DNA of 64,000 nt from Mesostigma viride (GCA_009746045.1 RPFO01000167.1:560001-624000), one strand, 5' to 3'; positions 30,525 through 41,377 are shown, numbered from the stretch's first letter. Made by a program: numbers and translations. The notes: a model not told the origin generated them from the sequence alone.

Positions 30525-30929
30525 ACAAGCTCAAGTTTCCAAGCCAGTCTTGATCACTTGGTGGACATGAGTTGAAGCATTAGAAACATATGGGCAACAT
30601 ACCAGCAAGCCTTGAAAAACTTCTCAGCAACAAGGCAGTATATGTGTTGAATCAAACTACCATGCACATCGCAATTAAGCACAGCGACTTCTAGTTGCTG
30701 CTGTTTTGATAACGCAAGGCCGTTTACCTTTTCAGTGACGCAACGGGAAAAGAAAGTACTGCCCAGCAAACTTCCGTTATTCCCCGGACATAAACGTAAT
30801 CAAAACCACGAAGTTGCAGGGCATTGAAAGCAACCGGAATGATCACGTCTGCGAGAGTTATAGGTTACAATCCGCTTAACACGCTTACTTAGAACGATGC
30901 GGTTGAGAATGACAGCCGGAACCTTGTTC
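30525..30929. other. Non-coding stretch between the palindrome element and the hAT remnant
   Basis: About 400 bp. A 71-codon open frame on the minus strand at 30554-30769 has no recognisable motif. It may include the 3' end of the hAT element, but I could not find terminal repeats. Confidence 0.4.
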
Positions 30930-31261
30930 TTGACGTGCGCCCAGGCCGCCAGCTGCGCGGGCCAGCTTGAGCAAGAAATATATGGACTGTTGATTGTGCC
31001 CTTTCCAGAAGGACGGGTCGAGCACGTAGCCCGCCCCGTGGATGATGGAGTACATGTAGTCCCACCGTTTGCGGACCGCTACAGCCAGCCTTGTCTTCAC
31101 GGTGGGGGGGAGTGGCAAATCCTTGCCCCCGACGAACTCGTTGAGCTCAAACATGCGGTGGTAGACCTTGCCCGGTCTGTCGCTGTCAAACAGCTTGAGC
31201 ACCTCGTTCAGGGGCTTGAACAGCTCCACCAGCTTCTTACGGGACCACGCCCCCATGCCCT

Positions 31262-31370
31262 TTACAGAAGGGTGTGTGGCAGGGCTGCGTGCTGTCGCCC
31301 TACCTGTTCATTATTGTTGTCGAATACGTAATGATTCAGGCGCGCAAGCGATTTGCCCGCATCGTGGGCA
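31262..31370 (+). mobile_element. Short LINE reverse transcriptase scrap inside the hAT gene
   Basis: On the plus strand this reads VWQGCVLSPYLFIIVVEYVM, an RT segment close to the LINE at 38657-41366 (VWQGCVLSPYLFIIVVDYVM). It lies between two hAT coding blocks of the opposite strand, perhaps inside an intron. Confidence 0.75.
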
Positions 31371-32609
31371 GGGAACCATGCATCTTGACCCTGGGGAAGA
31401 AGGTGGACTCCTTGATGATGCCAGCCACCTTGTCGAATGTGATAGTACCACGATCCCCTTTGTTGGACGCGGCAGCCAGCTGGTTGTTCTCGAATGTCAC
31501 CATGAGGTTTGCCTTGAGGTCATGCACGCTCTCCGCTGAAAGAAATCTGGCAATGATGACAAGTGACAAACAAATGGCACATCCCAGTGTCCCACATGTG
31601 TGGTTACCAGGAACATGTTATAACCATTGCACCGTAAAGCCAAGACAAGGTATTCGATTATCGGGTACGTAATAATGGCAGGTGATACGAATGAGGGAAA
31701 CATAATTCTCTACCTTGTACCAAACCGGGTCTCCGCGTGCTTCTTCAGGCACTTTGGCTTGGCAGTGCCGTCGTCCGCCCTCACACGCATCATGAAGCAG
31801 TTCACCTTCTCATGGCTGAGCACGTAGGTGACCACCGTGTCCACCTTGTCAAGCGTGTCCGCGATGATTGACTGCTTGTACATGTCCTCCATGAGGAGGT
31901 CGACGCAGTGCGCGGCACACTTGGAGGTGATGATGTGGGGAAAGTGAGCCACCACGAGCTCCTTCATCTTCTCCATGGAGTTCGTGGTGTCAGAAATCAG
32001 CTGCACCACGTTCTCCGGGCCCACCTCGCGAAGGCGGTCACACAGCAGGCTAGCCATGTACTCGGAGGTCTTTTTCTCGCCATTGGCGTTGTCCAACCCC
32101 ACGAAGTGCACAAAATCAGGCAGGTGGAACACATTCATGATGAGTGACTGTCCAGAGCAGTCCTTCCACCCATCAACACCAAATGTGCCTCCCGTCCTTT
32201 CAGCCAGCTCCAGGCGCTCGCTCACGTCCTCCTCCACCTTAGCAGCCACGCGGGGTGCATCGCGTCTCTGCATTGTGCGCGGGTCCGGCGGAATGTATCC
32301 CAGCTGGCTGCACATGCCCCCCCTGCTGATCTTGGTGAGAGCAGCCCGGAATACTGGGTTGCCGATGACATGGAAGGGCACGCCATGCAGCGCAAATGAA
32401 TGCCTTGCACAGCTCCTCGTCCAGCTGCTCTTTGCTGAGCCCATAAGCTGCGGGCAAATTACCGTCGGTGGATTTGCTCTTTGATGATCCCCTTGGCCCA
32501 GCCGCCCCAGCAGCGCGCCCCGAGTCGGTGTTGCTGGCATCAGTGGCATGAACGGACTGCCAGTCCAAGCCGTCGGTTTCTACAACGTCTGGAAGCATGA
32601 TGCGTTTAA

Positions 32610-33961
32610 CCCATAGTCCGTAAACTGGGTGCTACAGCACCCAGTTTTGGTACCCGTCACATTTCGCGAATTTCCGGGAGCGCCGCGCCAGATGTGACGG
32701 CAGCAAGTGGTCCAACGTGTCCAGGAACTCGTGAGCATTCAGAAAAAGTATAGGGTTGGGGGGGTAATTCGCCATAGCCTGTAAAATATAGCCCAGGAAA
32801 GGAAATTATCACGTGACTTTGGCGGGAAATTTTCACTCGCGCGCGCGCGTAACGAGATATGGCTGCCAACGTGCCGTTAGCAAGGAAATTTTGCGTCTCG
32901 CGGCTAGAAATGGTTCAGAATGTTGCTCAGAATGGTGATGCGTGATTTTCGTAAGTCAGGCATGGCCAGATTTTCAGGATTGGGAAAATACAGGTGAGAA
33001 AATACTGCAGTCTTGGTCGTCAGTGCCAGATGGGCCATAGCGTATCGTCTTTCGATTTTCTCCTTATGGCCGGGCAGTCTGCGCCAGCCCGAGCATCCTG
33101 TTTATTACGGGACATCCGCTGCACCATTTCCTGGGCTTGCGGATGCGTTTATAGGCCATCTATGCACGGAACATCAACATGGTAATCATGGCAGATGCAT
33201 GCATGATGCGGATATGGCGGCCTATGCCTGTATAGCATTAGTATGTGTGAGATATGAGGGTCCCGGCCAGCAGAATCCGGAAAGGTCGTGATCGAGCCAG
33301 GTACGGCCACGTTTTTGCGTGTTGTTTGCAGCGGAATACGTCTTCCATCCATTACATTTCACGAGTTTATTAGTGCACCGTTCAGCAAGCTTCCATACCT
33401 GCTGTAGAGGGTGGTATTAGCCCTGAAAGTGCCCAGTTTGTGGCATGTCTTTGGAGTATATCACTCCGTTAGTGCAGGTAGGCAACGTGTTTGTATTCCA
33501 GCACTTTTGGCTGTCTTTTGTTGCTTGTTATACTGCATATTTGTGTTGCATGCCATAAAGACCTGTTTACAAGCGCGTATTGACGCATACCCATGTGTCA
33601 ATATGAGCGTGGTGCCATGGTCAGAATGCATTTCTGAGTGCACCCCCCTCGGTTGGGGACCCCTGGACTATCAATTGAAATTATCCAATCATTAAAATGA
33701 TGTTTGAAACCCTGCCCTGGATTATAGGGGTAGGTTCACTTTTTCTTGCCTGAAAAAGATCGTCTTTTAGACAACTTTGACAGCTAATATCTTCCAAACT
33801 ACTTGCTGGACTCAAGATGTTATTGCATATTCTGAAAGCCCTTGAAGTGTAGATATTCCTGGCACCTGGGTTGAGGGTATTTGGAGTTGTAGTCTATGAG
33901 TTATGATTTTTTTCATTTTCAGGGGTCAAAAAGTGCCAAAAAAGGCCTAGCGGACCATGGG
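32610..33961. mobile_element. Non-autonomous piggyBac-like element at a TTAA site
   Basis: TTAA stands at 32606-32609 and 33962-33965. The ends are inverted: CCCATAGTCCG on the left and, on the other strand, CCCATGGTCCG on the right. CCC ends plus TTAA duplication is the piggyBac signature. Removing the element and one TTAA restores the hAT frame (VRAAFKRIMLPD). Its 1352 bp encode no transposase. Its ends differ from the autonomous piggyBac at 60328 (CCCCTAAATGGG), so another source moved it. Confidence 0.85.
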
Positions 33962-34332
33962 TTAAACGCCGCCCGCACATCAGCCTGCTTCTTGGCGTCA
34001 CTAGTCGCCTTCCGTTTCTTGGCAGTGCTATCCTTCTCCGCCTGCTCAATCAGCATCTTGTAACGGAGTACCGGCGGTGGCTTCTTGCAAGGGCACACTT
34101 TTGCGTCCTTTGCGTACGAGCCGCCCAGGATATGGCACCTTGCTCGGGTAGAAGAACCACTGAACTTTGCCTGGCAGAGTGAGCACTCCATGAAGTAGTT
34201 ATTTGTCTGCAGCCCGTTCTTGAGGATGCGCTCTTTGCTAATGTATGTCCAGACAGTTTCGGATGCGGCCTCTTCTTCATCGGGCCGCACATCATCATTG
34301 TGTTCCATTGACTCCTCACTCGCGTCAGCCAT

Positions 34333-34693
34333 GCCTGGATGTCGATATGCTACGCACTGATGTTGCTGGCAGACAAAGAAACCTTGTCACCTGTTGTCTT
34401 TAGTCTTCAGCCTTCCCGCCTTCACATTCCCGCCTTCACAAGTCACGATTCGAACGCTTTCTTGCATTATACACTAGCTAGCTCATCACGCAAATATTTG
34501 TTCCTACTACAGGTCGGCGTGCCGCAGTCTAGGCAAGCAAATGCACCCACCTCGTAAGCCAAAAATATGCCAAAAATACGCGAAAATACGCAAAAATGCG
34601 CAAAAATACGCGTTGCGTATAAAAGTACCCCATTTTCGTACGCGCCGCTTGCGTATCGCGCATAATACGCTAAATACGGCGTATAATACGGCG
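34333..34693. other. TACG/ATACGC-rich stretch
   Basis: 34560-34695 is dense in CAAAAATACGC, GTATAA and GCGTAT repeats and short palindromes. No gene. Similar sequence flanks the bacterial-type islands at 38290-38400 and 43950-44030. Confidence 0.6.
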
Positions 34694-35340
34694 TATGGCC
34701 AGTCACTGGAGGCCCTGGCCACACAGGTCCCAAAGCTAGCGGAGCAGACGGCCACCATTGCCTCCCAGCCACCCCGGCAGGATGCTGGTGACCTCCCGCC
34801 GCTCTCCTATGCGGACCTGCTGCGGTCAGCGACCGCCTCCACCACCGACGCCATCGCCACGAAGCTCCAGGAGCTGGAGGACCACCGCCAGGCCCAGCAA
34901 CGGGAGGTCACCGATCGCGCTCGCCGCGAGTGCGGAGCGGTGCTACGTCGCTTCCCCCAGAAGCCAGGTGAGACGTCAACCTCCCTTGCTGACGAGCTCA
35001 AGAACCAGCTTCTTACCCTCATGGGCCTGGTAGGTGAGGTAGAACTGCGTGGGTGCCACCGCCTTCCCCACTCACGGGACAAGGCGGCTCCCCCACCAGT
35101 CCTGCTCACCTTCCTTTCCCCTGAGGATAAGCAACGGTTCCTCTCTCGTCGCAAGCTCGGTTGCACGACCTCACCTGGACGCTGGATGACGACCTCACCC
35201 CCGCTCAGCAACAGCAGCGACGCGACCTGTGGCCGGAATACCTCCGCCATAAGTGCCAGGACCCCAAGAAGCCCAAGGTGTACTGGAGGGGCGGGGACCT
35301 GATGATCAACCACAAGATGTGGACGCCCCCAGCAGGCTAG
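34694..35340 (+). pseudogene. LINE ORF1-like protein, C-terminal part, frameshifted
   Basis: The frame shows a helical region (KLQELEDHRQAQQREVTDRA) followed by RRFPQKPGETSTSLADELKN, PPVLLTFLSPEDKQRFLSRR and KLG. It then shifts by one near 35160 and continues LHDLTWTLDDDLTPAQQQQ ... VYWRGGDLMINHKMWTPPAG to the TAG at 35338. The layout, coiled coil then an RNA-binding-like domain then a short C-terminal fold, resembles LINE ORF1 proteins that coat element RNA. The same last 20 residues recur at 41511-41573. It is 5' truncated. Confidence 0.68.
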
Positions 35341-35766
35341 AATAGCAATAGCCCTAGCTTGTAACCAATTGGCGTCACTGCCGCTAAGGCAGCCATGCCT
35401 AGAATGTTTGCCTAGCTGTGCCAACACACCTAGTCACGTGCCGCCGATGCACGGTACACAACCAGCCATAGCCTTAGCCTAGTCCTAGTACAGCCATGCT
35501 ACGCCCTGGCTATGTTCAGATTACTTGCCCACGCTCCTTGCTATGATATGCTCACATGGGTCTTATTGCACCCACAGACTGCCGGATCGTTAGCGTGTCC
35601 GTTTAGCTAGCGCGCCCGAATGCAGCTGTGGCATGCCTCTGGCATGAAGGAGACTGGGGGTCTCTGCCCTTTCTCCTGCATGTAGTGCACACACAGGGAT
35701 TACAAGCACTTCGGTGCTCCGTGACTCCCCAACGGGAGCACGAGTTTGATTAATTAAATAATTAAT
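35341..35766 (+). mobile_element. 3' UTR of a LINE, family alpha
   Basis: About 425 bp after the ORF1-like stop, ending in a TTAATTAA-rich tail. It is repeated at 41574-41993 (plus) and, in part, at 49420-49653 and 43245-43290 (minus). Before the tail is a stem-loop region built on GCACTTCGGTGC and GTGACTCCCCAACGGGAGCAC. Confidence 0.8.
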
Positions 35767-35775
35767 ATCCGACGA

Positions 35776-36200
35776 TTACCGAGAGCACAATGGGGGTCCG
35801 TTTTCAAGGGAGCAAAAAGTGCACTGGAGGATCCGATTAGAGCAAAGTTTGTGGTCCACGAGTTGGGCGGCAGCGGTGGGGGAGCACAGCAGGCCCACTC
35901 CTCCCTGACCCGGTGCGTGCGCCGGGCCGCACAGCAGTTGCCATTGTAGTGCGAGGGTGACACGCTGAACGGGGCCCTCAAAGGAGCGTTGGTGCTCTTG
36001 GACCCCAAGCACATCAATGCCATATAGGCGGCAGTAGTGGACAAGCTCGTTGGCCCGCGGGGGGGCATCCCCCCCGGGCAGGGTGCGGACATTGTATGTA
36101 GGTAGCGATGCGCAGCGAGTGGTGCCGGCGTCGGCCCAGCAGGGGGCGCCGGGGACCCGCGGTGTCGGCAGGGTGTTGGGGAGAGGCTGGCGGGGACGTT
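35776..36200 (-). pseudogene. LINE endonuclease fragment
   Basis: On the minus strand the reading is ANELVHYCRLYGIDVLGVQEHQ, then GQGGVGLLCSPTAAAQLVD and SNRILQCTF. These match the N-terminal half of an apurinic-type (EEP) endonuclease of LINEs; the Glu of VQEH is the metal-binding residue. The fragment ends at 35776, next to the tail of the plus-strand LINE. There is no RT, so it is a dead remnant. Confidence 0.65.
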
Positions 36201-36482
36201 GGTTATGAATTGGTTAATAAAAATACCCATTTACCCGGAAAAAAGGTATACGGCGCCCAACTTACCGGCGTCGCAACTTAACGCGGTAACGCAATTCTTA
36301 AGGTTAACATTAAGAAACGCGGTAATGACTGTATAGCTACGCTGACACTTTAGTCACTATAATTACTCGTAGATGACCATTAGCGCGTAGCCGATCCCAC
36401 CGATCTTAATAACTTTATTTGGAGAATTTTTAATTACATAATGGGTCCTATAACCGATATTGCCAAAATAATATTATTTTGC
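36201..36482. other. Junction stretch before the first bacterial-type island
   Basis: AT-rich, with no gene and no recognised repeat. The last codons of the open helicase frame run into it. Confidence 0.4.
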
Positions 36483-36954
36483 CTTTCAGGGATCTCATGG
36501 AGATAAGATCCTGAAAGCGAACCTGTCTCTGCTGCATCAGATCCAGAAGGCGACCCGGAGTCGCGATCAGAATATCAATTCCCTGTCTCAGAACTTTGAC
36601 TTGTGACTTCTGGTTCACGCGACCAAAAATCACTGCTTTCCGAAATGGCAGCTCTTTGCCGTAGTCCGTGAAGTTCTTGGATATCTGTGAGGCGAGTTCT
36701 CGAGTAGGAGTAAGGACCAAAACTCGGATCGGGTGATAGCCTTGAGAAGGTGGCTCAGATTTACTCAGAAGCTGAAGAATCGGAAGCGCGAAGGCGGCGG
36801 TTTTTCCTGTGCCTGTTTGAGCACAAGCCAGAACGTCTTTCCGCTCTAAAACGAGAGGGATCGCCTGAGCCTGAATGGGGGTTGGAGTTTCATACCCTTC
36901 GGATGTTACTGCACAAAGAATGGAATCGGATAAATTGAGAGAGGTAAATTTCAT
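36448..36954 (-). pseudogene. Bacterial-type DEAD-box RNA helicase, truncated
   Basis: ATG at 36954 (MKFTSLNLSDSIL). The Q motif (PTPIQAQAIP), Walker A (AQTGTGKT), motif Ia (PTRELASQI) and motif Ib (TPGRLLDL) are present, in the style of RhlE/SrmB helicases that unwind RNA. The GG motif reads FGRVNQ, with Arg where Gly is expected. The protein breaks off after VRFQDL, just before the DEAD box, and 17 unrelated residues follow to the stop. At the break the sequence folds back on itself (36483-36517). It lies divergent to the PgsA-like gene. No helicase activity is possible without motifs II-VI. Confidence 0.82.
36483..36517. repeat. Inverted repeat at the helicase break point
   Basis: CTTTCAGG(G)ATCT and AGATCCTGAAAG, 12-bp arms with one bulge, placed exactly where helicase similarity ends. 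Confidence 0.85.
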
Positions 36955-37276
36955 AATATTTTTTATTTTCAAAGTCTTATACGTTGTATAAATATTATAC
37001 TCAAGTACTTAGTGCATTGTCTCTCTGAGGCATACACGGTCTCTAGATCTGGCCAAAGTGTGCCCCAAAAGGGTCAATGATTTTAGTAGGATCTAGTTAT
37101 TACTTGATACCTCCTTAGGCGAATCCTTCGCGGAAGCCTCCCTGAATGGAACAGCCACCCATAAAAAACCAACCCACAGCATCAGGAAAACCCCTCCCAG
37201 GCAGCTCTTCATTCCTCATCAGTATAATCGGGTTTTTCGGATTTGTCCCAGACAAAGCCTCTATTTCCCAATACTT

Positions 37277-37987
37277 GTGCACTCTAATCAATCTTCGAAA
37301 CACTCAAATCCCCCAAAGCCGTCTCCTAGCTCTACACCTAGCTCTACAAAAGACGAACTGACTTTTGATACGACCCCCAACCTTCTGACTTTGCTCAATA
37401 TCCTCTTTGTACGTCCCCGTCGTCGCGTTGGGCTTCTCTTCCTGAGGGACCGGCCTAACTGGGATGTCATTGCCGGCATTGCTTTCTCCATTGCGAGTAT
37501 TACGGATTACTTTGATGGTTACATCACCCGGACTCAAATAATTGAGACGATCTATGGCAAGCTCATGGATCCCTTGGCAGACATATTTCTCGTGGTCTCG
37601 GCCCTCATCATGCTTCAGGAAATAGGCAGGATTCATCCCGCAGTGGTGATTCTGTTGATCTGCCGAGAAATGGCAATCACCGGGCTCAGGGCCCTTGCTA
37701 GTGCTGAGGGAGTGATTATTGGAGCTTCCGCATCAGCGAAGTGGAATAAAACCGCAACGCAGATGTTTGCGATTCCTTTTATCATGGCTCAGTCGGGGCT
37801 CTTTGGAATCCCACTCGGGCAAGCTGGTACGCTGCTTCTTTATATCTCCCTAGGGATCAGCTTATGGTCTGCGAAAGACTATATCGTGGAGTTCTTTTAT
37901 ACGGCATCAAAGAAGCAAGAAAGCAGAAGACGAAGGAAAGAAAGCTTGCGCGAGAGGCGCGGCTCGTTTCCCGTGCGGCAAGGCTAG
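37277..37987 (+). CDS. pgsA: Bacterial-type CDP-alcohol phosphatidyltransferase (PgsA-like)
   Basis: Expected role: it joins CDP-diacylglycerol to glycerol 3-phosphate for phosphatidylglycerol synthesis, in the membrane. The frame begins with GTG at 37277; a shorter start near PNLLTLL is as likely. The family motif is present as DYFDGYITRTQ ... GKLMDPLAD, but the usual AR is TR. Hydrophobic segments follow (IFLVVSALIMLQEI, HPAVVILLICREMAITGL, FIMAQSGLFGI, AGTLLLYISLGISLW). The region NILFVRPRRRVGLLFL carries Arg where a membrane helix is expected. About 230 residues is near normal length; the tail is Arg/Lys-rich. Substitutions in the motif suggest decay or sequence error. It lies divergent to the helicase, as in a bacterial chromosome. 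Confidence 0.72.
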   Translation: MHSNQSSKHSNPPKPSPSSTPSSTKDELTFDTTPNLLTLLNILFVRPRRRVGLLFLRDRPNWDVIAGIAFSIASITDYFDGYITRTQIIETIYGKLMDPLADIFLVVSALIMLQEIGRIHPAVVILLICREMAITGLRALASAEGVIIGASASAKWNKTATQMFAIPFIMAQSGLFGIPLGQAGTLLLYISLGISLWSAKDYIVEFFYTASKKQESRRRRKESLRERRGSFPVRQG

Positions 37988-38643
37988 CTGCAAAAGCGGC
38001 TAGCTGGAACTCATCGTAATTTACTTGATCAGACTTTATAGAAAGGTAAATGATGTGTCCGGCATAAACCAGAACCGGTACCGTACAGCTCACCGCACAG
38101 GAACTGAAACCGAAGCCAAAACAAAAACCGAACCTTACTTAGGAGCCACCCACGGTACATCATCCACCAGATGCACATGATTCAGGTAGCGAGCAACGAC
38201 AAACAAAGCATCACTCAGCTGGTGGGATCGAATACCTCGTGATATTATAGATCGAGGTCCATACAGGGATCAGCCATTCTGGCAGTGAAAAATAGTACGG
38301 CGTATAATACGATTCGTACGCGTATTATACGTAATACGTAGCTTTACCGTACGATATATGTGGTTTTCGTACGGTGCAACGCGTATTTGGCACGTACGAG
38401 ATGATTCCGCGCGTTTTGGGGGGCCTGGGAGGCTGCGGCTCGGTCTTTTTGCTTACTTCTAGAATCTATGCGTACAATTGCAAGGTTACAGGAGGTGTAT
38501 CGGGCGATGTGGTTGCTCGGAATGCTGCCAAGCTGGCCGGAAAACACAGCGACGATGAGGGCAATATAGGCTGTCCCTGACCTACAGGCGCGGCTGTATA
38601 CCCCGGCATTGTTGGTGCTAGCAATTCAACAGAACGTCTTTAA
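37988..38643. other. Stretch after the bacterial-type island, with TACG-rich palindromes
   Basis: 37988-38280 has no gene. 38290-38400 is rich in CGTACG, GTATTATAC and GTAATACGTA, similar to 34560-34695 and 43950-44030. A 68-codon open frame at 38374-38580 has no recognised motif. The stretch ends at the target duplication of the LINE. Confidence 0.5.
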
Positions 38644-38656
38644 TAATAGCAGCCAT

Positions 38657-41366
38657 TAATTAATTAATTAATAGACACGTGACTGCGTCACGTGAGCATA
38701 AGTCCTCAGTGGGAGGGGAACATGGGATGGAATGGATGATGGTATAAGCTATCTAGGTCCTAGTTACAGGGGTGTGGGCACCGCGGCCCGAATCGCTATG
38801 AATGCCATACTAATTGGTCACACATGCGTCACACATGCGTCACACATGCGGAGCCCCCACAGGCTTTGGGGTGGTCTCCTTCATCACTACTTGCCATCTA
38901 TCCTTGCGCACCATCTGCCTCCATATTACAGACAAACCAGGAGGCTGCCCGGGGGTGAGCCCGTCACGTCTAGTGTAGCACATGTCCATGCCGAGTCTAT
39001 CACGAAAAGTCCACGGGTGGCGGCCCTGCCGCGCGCGGCCGGGGGCACGCCAGGTGAGGACATATCGCCCAGGCTGGACGGGCTTGGTGCCAGCTAGTCT
39101 ATCTGATGTATCTACCTGATCTGTGCGGGCCAGGTGCCCGGCTAGGCCCAGGCGCCTGTGCCTAATAATGTGGGAAACATAGGGCAAATCAGCGTACAAA
39201 TCTTACTAATGTGCAAACCAAAGGGGATGTTAAGGGCCTTGCGCAGCATCTTGGTGACGGCGCCGTCGAGTCGTTGCTCCAGCTCCTGCATCAGTGTCCA
39301 CGTCTCGGCGCCGTAGGTCAGGATCGTCAGAATGACGACCTTGAAGAGGTCACGCTTGACGATCCGGGGTAGGGCGGGGTTGCTCCACCAGCGGCGGTGG
39401 TCATGGAGGTGCGCCCACGCCATGCCGATCCGTGTCGTCATGTCGTCCTCGCAGTCGGGAAGCCAACTGCCGAGCAGCTTGAAGCGGCCTGAAGGAGGGT
39501 AGTTGACCTCGGCATCGTCTAAGAGGCGGAGTGTGGGTGGGGGCCCTGCCATGCCGATCGAGGGCCAGGGCCTCCGTTTTGGGGCTGATTTCTAGACCAA
39601 CCGCCCGAGCCTCGAGCGCCAGGCAGTCCAGCCAAAGTTGGGCAGACTCCGGCTTCTCGATGAGCGTGATGTCGTCGGCATAAATGAGGTCAGCTAGTAA
39701 ATTCTGCTTGTTAGTCGGCCCCCCTTCCCCAAGCTCGTTCGTGATCGCTAGGCCAGGGGCACGGCCTGCAATGCTAGCAAAGCAAGCACGTGCCTGGCGC
39801 ATAACATAATCCACTACAATAATAAACAGGTACGGCGACAGGACGCAACCCTGCCAGACGCCGGTCTGCAGTGGGCATGCATGGCGGGGTACGTTAAAGC
39901 CGTGTTGAGTGCGCACCGAAGTGGTCGACCCCTCATACAGCGTGCGGATCATGACGGTAATCAGGGGAGTGGGGACGCGAGCGCAAGCAAGTACAGCCCA
40001 TAGAGCGTCCCAGAGGACAGAATCAAAAGCCTTGATGAAGTCGACGAAGATCAGGATGGCGGGAAACTCACCAGGTTGCAGGAGAGCGATTTCCTCGAAG
40101 AGGCGACGCGCGACGAAGATGGCCATGACGGTGTTGCGCCCAGGACGGAAGCCCATTTGACTTTCGCCAAGGTGACAGTCGAGAGCAGAACAAAGGCGGT
40201 TGAGGATCATGCGCATGAACAACTTAAGTGCGGCGCTCTGGATGCAGACTCCGGCTGTAGTTGGCGGGGTCGTCAGGGGAACCTTTGTTTTTGTACAGCA
40301 TAATACGGTAGCTGTGCTGCCACTCAGGAATCGGCGGCGCGTCGGCAAGCAGGATCCGGTTGCAGACGTCAAGCAGGAACCCCGTGAGCGCCGTCAGCTT
40401 AATCACCGGGGCTGGGAGCTGGTCAGGTCCAACGGCGGCATAGAAGCGGAGTTGCTTGGCGGCGGTGCTCAGCTCGAGCTCGGTGAACGGCGGGAGCTGG
40501 TTGGGGTCGGCCAGGGGTTCTGTCAGGGCTGGGTACGTGTAGTCCTGCTCAGCGGCGGGCGGCGTGGGCGGCGCAGGGACGTCCGCAGGCGCTACTGCCA
40601 GGCGTGCGGCCGCCAGAGGGCCAACTGGCCAAGCGGCGGAGGCGGCGGGGGGGCGCCGAGCAGCCGGGACTGGGAGGAATACCACTGGTCGAGCTGCTGC
40701 TGCGGTGAGCCAGAGAGCGTCCGCGGCGCCGGCTGCGCGCCGCCGGCGGGCCGTTGGGCGTGACGCAGGCGGGTCCAGGCGTACTTGCCGTGCTGGTCCT
40801 TGAGGTGGGCGAAGTATACTCGCGGACATGAAGGTCCTCCTGCTCCTTGGTCGCCTGCCGGATAGCCGAGTGGTAATCGGCTTCAGGAGGCGGGCGTAGC
40901 GGGCGGGGTCGCTGTTGTCGCGCAGAGCTTGCCGGGCCTGGATGACGGCGGGGAGCCGGTGCAGGCTGGTGAAGCGGGGCGGGCGGCGGGGGGGCAGTAG
41001 GGCCCCGGCCGCGGGCAGCTTGTCAGCGAGGTGCCGAAGGGCCGATGCCGGGCCGGCAGCGAACAGCTGGGCGTGGCTGGCCGGGATGTCCAGCGCGTCG
41101 ACGAACGCCTCTGCGGCGCGCTTGTGGGCGCGTTTTTCAGGGAAGTCCTCCAGAGCGTCGTCAGATTTCTCGAGCAACTGAAGTGTGCGCAAATCAGGTG
41201 GTGCCACGTGCTTACGAAAGGGCGAGGGGAATCGCAGGCGGATGCGGGCGGTGACGATGCGATGATCGGAGCGCACCAGGGGGAATCATCACATGCGAGC
41301 GAGCAGCTAGTACAGATCCTTGATGACGCTTGCGCATTACAACTATAGCCGCCATGGGTGCACAAC
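38657..41366 (-). mobile_element. LINE insertion, family beta, 5'-truncated, 2.7 kb
   Basis: TAATAGCAGCCAT (13 bp) stands at 38644-38656 and 41367-41379. In element orientation the copy ends in a run of TTAA at 38657-38672. It carries the end of an endonuclease, an RT and a C-terminal region. The target was the start codon region of the second hAT remnant. Confidence 0.9.
38840..41276 (-). pseudogene. LINE ORF2: endonuclease end, RT, C-terminal region, frameshifted
   Basis: Starting at 41276: SDHRIVTARIRLRF, the last endonuclease motif. A long linker follows. The frame changes near 40290 and the RT reads SQMGFRPGRNTVMAI, ILIFVDFIKAFDSV, GVWQGCVLSPYLF and LIYADDITLIE, with the catalytic YADD near 39680. 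Near 39550 it shifts again to FKLLGSWLPDCEDD and LTILTYGAETWTL, and near 39190 to LPYVSHIIRHRRLGLAGHLA, ending LSVIWRQMVRKDRW. These motifs are typical of a non-LTR retrotransposon. Missing endonuclease N-terminus and three frame breaks make it inactive. Confidence 0.85.
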
Positions 41367-41377
41367 TAATAGCAGCC

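Larger units (their letters stand above)
30930..34332 (-). pseudogene. hAT-superfamily transposase (DUF659 type), broken
   Basis: ATG at 34332. The N-terminus has a BED-like zinc finger (CSLCQAKFSGSSTRARCHILGG ... CPC) and a Lys-rich stretch. At 33962 a 1352-bp TTAA-flanked element interrupts; without it the gene reads on through ETDGLDWQS and SKEQLDEELCKAF. A frameshift near 32400 precedes the core: FGVDGWKDCSGQSLIMNVFH, ENVVQLISDTTNSMEKM, CAAHCVDLLMEDM, AETRFG. A 185-bp GT-AG intron is likely at 31720-31536. The chain continues as ESVHDLKANLMVTFEN and, beyond a LINE scrap, as FELNEFVGG ... WDYMYSIIHGAGYVLDP. The C-terminal dimerisation region is not seen. It once cut and pasted a hAT element. 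Confidence 0.82.
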
